Origin: JBHHYR01 sp046757585
GTDB taxonomy: Bacteria > Desulfobacterota > Binatia > HRBIN30
Direction: 5' to 3'
Length of the DNA: 13,452 bases
Assembly (NCBI GenBank): GCA_046757585.1
Contig: JBHHYR010000099.1
Span: forward strand, 1-13,452
Below the pieces are notes generated by a model. The model did not search any database. It was not told where the DNA came from and saw nothing but the letters and a program-made list of their open reading frames with translations. Positions 7,348-13,452 of this stretch are shown piece after piece; position 1 is the stretch's first letter, and each line of letters starts with the position of its first letter. The translations under genes and the position numbers were made by a program.

Positions 7348-7587
7348 GCGGCAGGGTCGGCGCCGAGCAATCATAGCGGAGGCTTCTCAATCCTCGGCCC
7401 CGGATGGGAGCGGGTGAGGGGATCCGACAGTACCGGAGGCACCCGCCCCTCAGCGGTGCCGCCCTGCTTGTGGTGTCTGGGTGCGCGGTTTATCGTCGCG
7501 GCGGTAATGTGCGCCGGGTTCGGTCCGGCCCGCCTCAGCAGTGGCCGAGCTGGAAATGGCAGAAGATGGGAAAAAGGAGGACAGAGC
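7348..7587 (+). other. Spacer between the radical SAM and SDR genes with short competing stems
   Basis: No gene is seen in these 240 bases. Short complementary segments GCGGGTG/CACCCGC (7410-7416 and 7440-7446), GAGGGG/CCCCTC (7416-7421 and 7446-7451) and GGCACC/GGTGCC (7438-7443 and 7455-7460) share bases and cannot all form at once. No T-tract follows, so no intrinsic terminator is called. The SDR could have its own promoter here, but none is recognisable. Confidence 0.3.
7574..7580 (+). promoter_or_regulatory. Strong ribosome-binding site of the SDR gene
   Basis: AAGGAGG lies 7 nt before ATG 7588. It fixes the start there, although the frame is open from further upstream (a possible start at 7414). 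Confidence 0.85.
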
Positions 7588-8397
7588 ATGGGGGAGCTGG
7601 ATGGCAAGGTTGCCGTCATCACCGGGGCGGCGTCCGGCAATGGACGTGGAATCGCGCTGCGCTTCGCGGAGGAGGGCGCGGACATTGTGATTGCGGACAT
7701 CGATGCGGACCGTATGGCTGAAACGGCCGAGCTGGTCCGCGGACGCGGACGCAGCGCGCTGCTCCAGCGCTGCGATGTGTCGAAGAAGGCCGACATTGAT
7801 CAGCTCATCAGCGCGGCCGTGTCGGATTTCGGTCACGTCGATATCGCGGTTGCCAACGCGGGGGTCGTGGAGATGGACACGGACTGCCTAAGGATGACGG
7901 AAGCACAGTGGGATCGAACCATCGGCACGAATCTCAAGGGCGTTTTCTTTACGCTGCAGGCCGCTGCAAATCAGATGATTGCGCAACGGCGGAGCGGGCG
8001 GCTCATTGCGCTGGCGAGTATCATGGCCGAGTGGGGCGCCGCAGGAACACCTGCGTACTGTGCCAGTAAGGGTGGTGTGAAGCAGCTGGTGAAGTCGTTT
8101 GCCGTTGCCTGCGGACGCTACAACATCACGTGCAATGCCATCGCGCCAGGCTTCATCGATACCGGGATGACGCAAATGATCAAAGACACGCCGATGTTGG
8201 CGGCGCAGCTGGTCGACCGGACCCCGGCGGGTCGCATCGGCGACCCCGCCGACGTCGCCCATGTTGCCGCGTTCCTGGCGAGCAACGCGTCGAGCTTCAT
8301 GACCGGGACCGTTATTTCCCCCGACGGCGGCATTACCGCTGGGATGTACAGCGCCACCGCGGCGGCACTGCTCGCGCAGCAGGCCGGCACAGGCTAG
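7588..8397 (+). CDS. Short-chain dehydrogenase/reductase (classical SDR), probably NAD(H)-linked alcohol dehydrogenase
   Basis: The protein has 269 residues, within the classical SDR range. The cofactor motif TGAASGNG is at 12-19, with Asn in place of the usual Ile in GxG. D37 at the end of the second beta strand favours NAD(H) over NADP(H). D63, NAG (90-92) and the catalytic tetrad N115, S144, Y157, K161 are all present with correct spacing. PGFIDT at 187-192 is the usual post-catalytic motif. The enzyme should interconvert a secondary alcohol and a ketone, or a related pair, in the cytoplasm. Lying after the molybdoenzyme and radical SAM genes, it could oxidise the alcohol made by the molybdoenzyme, as (S)-1-phenylethanol dehydrogenase does in ethylbenzene degraders. 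That role is inference. Its last 21 codons overlap the convergent cytochrome gene. Confidence 0.92.
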   Translation: MGELDGKVAVITGAASGNGRGIALRFAEEGADIVIADIDADRMAETAELVRGRGRSALLQRCDVSKKADIDQLISAAVSDFGHVDIAVANAGVVEMDTDCLRMTEAQWDRTIGTNLKGVFFTLQAAANQMIAQRRSGRLIALASIMAEWGAAGTPAYCASKGGVKQLVKSFAVACGRYNITCNAIAPGFIDTGMTQMIKDTPMLAAQLVDRTPAGRIGDPADVAHVAAFLASNASSFMTGTVISPDGGITAGMYSATAAALLAQQAGTG

Positions 8398-10714
8398 ACG
8401 AGGTCGCCACGGTGGCACGAGCGCGCTTGCTTCCACGGGTGCGTTCCTCTTTCAGCTGCCGGCTTCTCGCATCCCCGGGCCAGGTGCGGCGAAAACGAGC
8501 GGCCAGCTCCCGCGCCCGGTCGGTGTCGCCAGCCTCGAGGTGGTATCGGATCAGGGTGAAGAGGAGGTCGCGGTGGGTCGGGTGCGCCGGCAGGGCGGCT
8601 TCGAGAACACGGATGGCTTCGGCCTTGCGACCGGCGTCATGGAGGGCGACGGCGAGCACGAAGACGTAGCGGGGGTCGTCCGGGGCCAGCTCCGCCGCTC
8701 GGCGCAGGCTGGGAAGTGCCGCGTCAAGCTCCTTCGCGCGGATCCCGGCCAGGCCCAGGCCATGGTGCAGGACGGCGCTGTCGGGCGCGGCCCGCAGGCC
8801 GGCGAGCAGGGTCTCGAGGCTGGCCTTCTCGTTGCCCGTGCTGCGCTGGAGGTCAGCCAGATTCGCATAGGCTGGGGCGAAATCCGGCTCGAGGCGGAGC
8901 GCCTCGCGCAGGGCCTTGCGTGCCGCGTCCAGGTGGCCCTGACGCCGCTCCAGGTTCGCCAGGTTGAGCAAGGTCTCGGGGCGGTCGCGGTTGAGCTCCA
9001 GGGCAGCTCGGTACTCCGTCAGCGCTGCGCCCAGCGCTGAGCTTCCGATCTCGCCCTGGGGAAGGTCTGCGAGCACACGGGCGGCTTCGATGCGAACCGC
9101 CCGCTGGGGATCCCGGAGCAGGGGCATGAGGAGGGCCGCGCGGAGCTGCGCGGGGAGCGACTCCAGAGCGCCTACCGCGGCCATGCGCATCAAGGCGTCC
9201 GGACTCTTCAGTGCCTGCTGCAAGCTGGCGAAGCTCTGCCGCCCGCGATAGCGCGGCAGCAGGGCCAGTGCGCTGGCCCGGGCGATGGCGGGCTGGGTGG
9301 TATCCCGGGCCAGATGGTTCAGAAGGTCCGAAGCGCCGGGCCCGTCCCGCCGGCCCTGGTACAGGGCTTCGGCGAAGTGCTGGAACCCCGTGGGTTCGGT
9401 GCCGAACCATTTCCGCAGCTGGCCGCGGGCCCAGCGGGTATCCCGATCCGGGTGGCAGCCGTTGCAGGAGTTCGGAGTGCCGATCCTTTCCGACAGATCG
9501 GGACGAGGAATGCGCAGGCTGTGGTCGCGGCGCGGGTCCACCACCATGTAGGTCCTGGCGGGCATGTGGCAGGCTACACAAGCGCTGCCCCGAGATCCGG
9601 GGGCGTGATGATGGTGTTCTGGGCTCGCAAAGCGGTTCGCGAGGTGGCATTGGAGGCAGACCGCATTTCCGCCGAGCCGGAGCTTCGCGGTGTGCGGGTC
9701 GTGGCAGTCGGAGCAGGTGACGCCGGCCCGGTACATCCGGCTCTGCAGGAACGAGCCGTAGACGTAGACCTCGCCCTGGGTCTGTCCGTCCGGGTAATAG
9801 AGTCCCTCGCTCAGTAGGGCAGGACGATGGGTCTGGGTCAAGAGTTGACCTGGCTTGTACTCCTCGGAGAGGAGACTGCGGCGGGCGTGACAGCGGGCGC
9901 AGACTTCGATTTCGATGCGGCGGGGACGAGATGAGCTGCGCTTGGGCTTGCCCGTCTCAGGATCGATGGACCAATGTGCACCGTGGCCCGAGTCGAGGTG
10001 GACCACCAGGCCATCGTCCTCTTGCTCCGCTCCCTTGCGTGCCCACTGAACATGCCGTGCGCCGGAACCGTGACAGGCCTCGCAGGTGACATCGATGGCC
10101 TGCCAGGTGGTGGTATAGCGGTGGGTCATCGGGTCGTAGTGCTTCTTCACACCGGTGGAGTGGCATTCCGCGCACTGGTGATTCCACGTCTGGCGGAGGC
10201 GGGTCCAGTGCAGGGGGTGCTTGGAGTCCACCCGCTGCTCGGGATAGAGGTGAAACCAGCGCTGTCCGCCCTGCCGCCTGGGGCGGCTGTCCCAGGCGAT
10301 GCCGAGGGCCTGGAGGCGACCTCCCGGGAACTCGATCAGGTACTGCTGGAGAGGCTCTACCCCGAAGGTGTAGGCGATGGCGTAATCGTGGAGCTTTCCG
10401 TCGGGGCCATCGGTGCGAACCATGAAACGCCCGTCCTTGCGGTAGAAGCGAGACTCGACACCGGCGTAGCGGAAGCGGGCGTCGTCGAAGCGCCCGAGGA
10501 CGCTCTCGAGCGCGGCGACCTGCATGGCCCGGTCGTGTTGGGAGCCGTGCCAGGCGTCGAACTCGGGGCGGTGGCACTCGGCGCAGGCACGGGCGCCGAG
10601 GTAGCCATCGGAGTCCCGGGCCTGGAAGAGGGTCTGGGCCTGGAGGATCTGCGGTAGCGAGGACAGAAGGACCAGAAGGGCGCAAGCGGGGACGGTCCCT
10701 CCGAATTTATACAT
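8333..10714 (-). CDS. Octahaem c-type cytochrome fused to HEAT-like and TPR repeats
   Basis: The protein has 793 residues. A signal peptide covers about residues 1-27 (ALLVLLSSL core, ending LQAQ). Eight CxxCH haem-binding sites are visible, beginning at C44, C181, C211, C272, C334, C353, C379 and C417. A block of about 130 residues without haem separates the first from the second. HEAT-like helical repeats follow at about 445-560 and TPR repeats at about 565-760, both protein-protein interaction modules. It is an exported periplasmic electron carrier or scaffold related to cytochrome c-554-type multihaem proteins. Its partner and reaction are unknown. It starts 6 nt after the sulfatase stop, with no clear ribosome-binding site, so translation is probably coupled. 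The last residues (about 765-793) are basic and low in structure. They run into the antisense of the SDR gene, which suggests the original C-terminus was replaced. Confidence 0.88.
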   Translation of the reverse strand: MYKFGGTVPACALLVLLSSLPQILQAQTLFQARDSDGYLGARACAECHRPEFDAWHGSQHDRAMQVAALESVLGRFDDARFRYAGVESRFYRKDGRFMVRTDGPDGKLHDYAIAYTFGVEPLQQYLIEFPGGRLQALGIAWDSRPRRQGGQRWFHLYPEQRVDSKHPLHWTRLRQTWNHQCAECHSTGVKKHYDPMTHRYTTTWQAIDVTCEACHGSGARHVQWARKGAEQEDDGLVVHLDSGHGAHWSIDPETGKPKRSSSRPRRIEIEVCARCHARRSLLSEEYKPGQLLTQTHRPALLSEGLYYPDGQTQGEVYVYGSFLQSRMYRAGVTCSDCHDPHTAKLRLGGNAVCLQCHLANRFASPEHHHHAPGSRGSACVACHMPARTYMVVDPRRDHSLRIPRPDLSERIGTPNSCNGCHPDRDTRWARGQLRKWFGTEPTGFQHFAEALYQGRRDGPGASDLLNHLARDTTQPAIARASALALLPRYRGRQSFASLQQALKSPDALMRMAAVGALESLPAQLRAALLMPLLRDPQRAVRIEAARVLADLPQGEIGSSALGAALTEYRAALELNRDRPETLLNLANLERRQGHLDAARKALREALRLEPDFAPAYANLADLQRSTGNEKASLETLLAGLRAAPDSAVLHHGLGLAGIRAKELDAALPSLRRAAELAPDDPRYVFVLAVALHDAGRKAEAIRVLEAALPAHPTHRDLLFTLIRYHLEAGDTDRARELAARFRRTWPGDARSRQLKEERTRGSKRARATVATSSSLCRPAARAVPPRWRCTSQR

Positions 10715-10720
10715 AGATCA

Positions 10721-12262
10721 CTATTTTCTGATTGCGTACTTGATCAGCTTGACCAACACATAAATCACCGCGGCAAGGAACAACAGGCTGACCGCTGCGG
10801 CTTCAGCGATGCCACGCCATAGTTTCTCCCAACCGGCGTCATCTCTCTCCTGCGCGGTAAAGGCCGCCGGTTCGCGCATTACATTGTCGGCTTTGAAATC
10901 GGCGATCAACCGACGCATGTGTCGCACCACCTCGGGGTGATCGTCGATCACATTGGTGGTTTCACCCGGATCGTTGTCGAGGTCGAACAAGAGTTTGCCG
11001 TGGTGGTACAGTCCGACTTTCATCAGCGGCTCGAGAATATGGGGATAATAGCCCCGTTGTGGCAACTTGTATTTCCATTTGCCGTCGCGGACTCCGGCCA
11101 GTTTGTAGTGTTGATCCCCGATAGGTGTCCGCAGTGCGAAATAGAAATACGGCGTGACGGCCCGTTTGCCGGTACCCGTGATCACGCCTGACAGGTCCTT
11201 ACCGTCGATGACACGGTCGGCGGGTAGGGGCAGGTTCAGCAGGTGCGCAAAGGTGGGGAACCAATCCATCATGGTCGCTATGTGTCGATCGACGAGTCCG
11301 GCGGGAATATGGCCCGGCCAGCGCACCAGCGCGGGAACCCGATGGCCGCCGTCGAAGGTGGTCAGCTTGCCTTCACGCAATATGCCGTTGCTGCCGCCCC
11401 AGTCGCGCATGGTTTTCCAGGCGCCGTTATCGCTGCTGAAGACGACGATGGTGTTGTCGTCGATATGCAGCTCCTTCAGCTTGTCGAGCACTTTCCCGAC
11501 GGAGTCGTCGACCTCCATCACCGCATCCCCGAAAATGCCGCGCTTGGATGTGCCAACAAACTGCGGAGCAGGGTGCAGGGGAACGTGCGGTTCGGTGTGC
11601 GCGAAGTACAGGAAGAAGGGCTCGTGTTTGTTGGCATGTTCCTCGATGAACTGCAGGGCATGCGCATTGTACTGCTGGGTCAGCCGGGTCTGATCGACCT
11701 TGCCGGGAAATCGGTGGTAGTGGGTACCCGTGGATTCGTAAAGAAAGAAGTTGTAATCGTCGTTACTGGTGTTGACGCCAAAGAACTTGTCAAACCCCTG
11801 ATGCCAGGGCATATAGGCTTCCGACATGCCAAGGTGCCACTTGCCGATCATGCCGGTGGCATAACCTGCCTTGCGCAGCATTTCCGCCACGGTGATTTCG
11901 TCCGGAGGCAGGCCCTCGGGGGTGTCGTAGGACAATACCGCGTTGACGCCCGTGCGTGGCGGGTAACGACCGGTGAGCAGAGCGGCGCGGGACGGGGAAC
12001 AGGTGTTGGCTGCCGAATAATAGTCAGTAAAACGGATGCCCTCCCTGGCGATGCTGTCGATGTTCGGTGTGTCTATATCGGTTGCACCGTAGGATGAGAG
12101 ATCGCCGTAGCCAAGGTCGTCTGCAAGAATAAAAATGATGTTGGGGCGTATGTCCGTACTCGCAAAAGTTGTTTGGGCAAAGGCTGCGCCCGCTAGACAG
12201 ATCCAAAAAGTGCAGACAATTGCGCGGAATGGCGTAAGTACCTTTCGATCATGAGAAATCAT
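10721..12262 (-). CDS. Exported Cys-type sulfatase (alkaline-phosphatase superfamily) with C-terminal membrane anchor
   Basis: The protein has 513 residues. A signal peptide lies at about 11-30 (AIVCTFWICLAGAAFAQ). Metal ligands D48-D49 are in ILADDLGYGD. The sulfatase signature CSPSRAALLTGR starts at C88, the residue converted to formylglycine. GKWHLG (140-145), H222 and SSDNG (276-280, with D278 and N279) complete the active site. It should hydrolyse a sulfate ester outside the cytoplasm; the substrate (aryl, steryl or sugar sulfate) cannot be told. A hydrophobic segment at about 490-510 followed by lysines suggests C-terminal anchoring in the inner membrane. Most sulfatases of this type lack one. 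Base composition is visibly less GC-rich than both flanking genes, which suggests a different origin. It is first of a two-gene operon with the octahaem cytochrome. Confidence 0.93.
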   Translation of the reverse strand: MISHDRKVLTPFRAIVCTFWICLAGAAFAQTTFASTDIRPNIIFILADDLGYGDLSSYGATDIDTPNIDSIAREGIRFTDYYSAANTCSPSRAALLTGRYPPRTGVNAVLSYDTPEGLPPDEITVAEMLRKAGYATGMIGKWHLGMSEAYMPWHQGFDKFFGVNTSNDDYNFFLYESTGTHYHRFPGKVDQTRLTQQYNAHALQFIEEHANKHEPFFLYFAHTEPHVPLHPAPQFVGTSKRGIFGDAVMEVDDSVGKVLDKLKELHIDDNTIVVFSSDNGAWKTMRDWGGSNGILREGKLTTFDGGHRVPALVRWPGHIPAGLVDRHIATMMDWFPTFAHLLNLPLPADRVIDGKDLSGVITGTGKRAVTPYFYFALRTPIGDQHYKLAGVRDGKWKYKLPQRGYYPHILEPLMKVGLYHHGKLLFDLDNDPGETTNVIDDHPEVVRHMRRLIADFKADNVMREPAAFTAQERDDAGWEKLWRGIAEAAAVSLLFLAAVIYVLVKLIKYAIRK

Positions 12263-12633
12263 TCGCGTAAGCTGCCAGTCTTACGGAGCACGAAAGTATC
12301 AGACACCCCGAGCGCGGGCCCCGAGAGGCGCGATGATGCTCTCACGACGGTCTCCGACGAGATTTCCCATCGCGAAGATGGATAACCTGGGGCCCGGGCG
12401 GCCGTCAAGCCGATGCGTGGAGGAAAAGTTGGTACGGGCGGGCGCAGCTCCGCGATGCGGGCGCTACGGCGCACGAGACAAGATCGGGCGGCGGGCCTGC
12501 TCGTAGGCTCAGTCTCGCCACTCTGCGCCTTCGTCCACACTCGGGAGAAGCCCCGGCAGCCAGTCGGGTGAGCGTGGCGACACCGGGCTCGGCGGATCGA
12601 CCGGCAAACCGAGGTGCACCAGGGATGGCACCC
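12263..12633. other. Intergenic region with no recognised gene
   Basis: These 371 bases separate two genes on the same (minus) strand. An open frame at 12259-12540 exists on the minus strand, but it has no domain and no ribosome-binding site and is not called. Only short weak stems are seen after the ABC ATPase gene (for example GGTGC/GCACC at 12613-12632), with no T-tract. The sulfatase promoter must lie here, but no consensus hexamers were recognised. Confidence 0.4.
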
Positions 12634-13383
12634 CTACGGTGCGGGGGAGGGAACAGGTGGCGTGGGGCATGTGGGGGCGTCTTGGTGCGGCGGGTCGATT
12701 GCGTTGTCGTCGGACACGTGGCCGTCTTTGACGTGGTAGATGTGGTCGAAGCCTTCGATCATGCGGCGGTCGTGGGTCACGCAGATGACTGCGCTACCCT
12801 TGTCGTGAGCGATGTGGTGGAACAGGGCCATGACGCTTTTGCCGCGATCGGTGTCCAACGCCGCGGTCGGCTCGTCGGCCAGGATCACCTGCGGGGCGTT
12901 GGCTAGGGCACGCGCGATGGCGACGCGTTGTTGTTCGCCACCGGAGAGTTGTTCAGGCAAGCGATTGTGGCGCTCGCCGACGCCGAGGCCATCGAGCAGC
13001 TCCTGTGCGATCGCCACCGCCACACGGCCCTTGCGGCGGTTGATTTCCAGAGCGACCAGCACGTTCTCGCGCGCCGTGAGGAACGGTATCAGGTTATGTG
13101 ACTGGAAGATGAATCCCAGATGCTGGCGGCGGAAGCGACGCAGGTCACGCACCTGCCAGCCGTTGTCGTAGATCTGGGTGTCGCTGATCCGGATGCGGCC
13201 GCGTGTGGGTTCGATAATGCCGGCGATACTGGCTAGCAACGTTGTCTTGCCCGAGCCGCTCGGGCCGAGGATGGCGACCAGCTCACCGCGGCGCACGCTG
13301 AGGTTCGCGTCGCATAGCGCGGTCACCGCCGTGTGGCCGCTGCCGTACACTTTCGTGAGGTGTGCGATGGTGACTACTTCCAT
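12634..13383 (-). CDS. ABC transporter ATPase, DevA/MacB/LolD-like exporter family
   Basis: The protein has 249 residues. Walker A GPSGSGKT is at 40-47, the Q-loop FIFQSHNL has Q94, the ABC signature LSGGEQ is at 146-151, Walker B VILADE is at 166-171, and the H-loop histidine is H204. The stretch around the Q-loop (HNLIPFLTARENV) resembles DevA-type ATPases, which with a FtsX-like permease and a periplasmic adaptor form tripartite efflux pumps. The C-terminal tail (about 229-249) is rich in proline and has no evident role. The ATG at 13383 is 4 nt after the stop of the permease gene and uses GAAGG just upstream. The cargo is unknown. No link to the neighbouring sulfatase or molybdoenzyme modules is evident beyond proximity. 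Confidence 0.92.
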   Translation of the reverse strand: MEVVTIAHLTKVYGSGHTAVTALCDANLSVRRGELVAILGPSGSGKTTLLASIAGIIEPTRGRIRISDTQIYDNGWQVRDLRRFRRQHLGFIFQSHNLIPFLTARENVLVALEINRRKGRVAVAIAQELLDGLGVGERHNRLPEQLSGGEQQRVAIARALANAPQVILADEPTAALDTDRGKSVMALFHHIAHDKGSAVICVTHDRRMIEGFDHIYHVKDGHVSDDNAIDPPHQDAPTCPTPPVPSPAP

Positions 13384-13387
13384 GCCT

Positions 13388-13452
13388 TCACCCCGTCAGG
13401 GCCGCGGCGGCTTCAACCCGTAGCGCGCGCCGCAGTCCCATCGCGCTGGCCG
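13388..13452 (-). CDS. 3' end of FtsX/MacB-like ABC permease, cut by window edge
   Basis: The minus-strand frame gives ASAMGLRRALRVEAAAALTG and then TGA. This resembles the C-terminal end of MacB/FtsX-type permeases, which often finish with an amphipathic stretch ending in ALRG or similar. The gene directly precedes the ABC ATPase gene with a 4-nt gap, the usual permease-ATPase operon order in DevBCA-type clusters. Only 20 codons are visible, so the call rests on this resemblance and on context. Confidence 0.65.
   Translation of the reverse strand, partial: ASAMGLRRALRVEAAAALTG

Noticed and set aside
7404..7460. Terminator or riboswitch between the radical SAM and SDR genes
   Set aside because: The stems are 6-7 bp, mutually exclusive and lack a T-tract. 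No known aptamer pattern was recognised.
12259..12540. 93-residue minus-strand frame before the sulfatase
   Set aside because: It has no domain, signal or ribosome-binding site. It has the composition of non-coding GC-rich DNA and overlaps the sulfatase start by 4 bp in another frame only by chance.
1..13452. CRISPR arrays, tRNAs, insertion sequences, phage genes
   Set aside because: No spaced direct repeats, cloverleaf-like segments, transposase motifs or terminal inverted repeats were seen on either strand.

Overview
The window is GC-rich, gene-dense DNA from a Gram-negative bacterium. The support for that is a twin-arginine-exported molybdoenzyme, an eight-haem c-type cytochrome with a signal peptide, an exported sulfatase and a MacB/DevA-type exporter ATPase. 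No rRNA, tRNA, CRISPR array, transposase or integrase is visible. Taxonomy cannot be fixed from the sequence. The genes would fit a Pseudomonadota, Desulfobacterota or Binatota-like genome.

Layout. (1) Positions 1-2834, minus strand: a compact operon of an XRE-cupin regulator, a HyuA-family ATP-dependent subunit (hydantoinase/oxoprolinase/ketone carboxylase superfamily) and the first 26 codons of a third gene. The genes touch or overlap. (2) Positions 2835-3197: a divergent control region with three inverted repeats and an 18-codon leader ORF. (3) Positions 3198-8397, plus strand: a Tat-exported type II DMSO-reductase-family molybdoenzyme (EbdA/SerA/NarG-like), a radical SAM/SPASM protein and a short-chain dehydrogenase (SDR). 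(4) Positions 8333-12262, minus strand: a Cys-type sulfatase with a C-terminal membrane anchor, followed 6 nt later by an octahaem cytochrome fused to HEAT-like and TPR repeats. The cytochrome's tail overlaps the SDR tail by 65 bp. (5) Positions 12634-13452, minus strand: a DevA/MacB-like ABC ATPase preceded by the last 20 codons of its permease.

How the genes may work together (inference). Three enzyme classes match the order of reactions in anaerobic ethylbenzene degradation: a molybdenum hydroxylase/dehydrogenase, an SDR alcohol dehydrogenase, and a HyuA-like subunit as found in acetophenone carboxylase. The region may encode an anaerobic hydroxylate, oxidise, carboxylate route for a hydrocarbon or a steroid-like substrate. 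Unusually, the molybdoenzyme is not followed by the iron-sulfur beta, haem gamma and chaperone genes typical of its family. It is followed by a radical SAM/SPASM protein, which makes this pair the most promising candidate for an undescribed system. The sulfatase-cytochrome block looks like a separate module, with a lower-GC sulfatase, joined at the convergent overlap.
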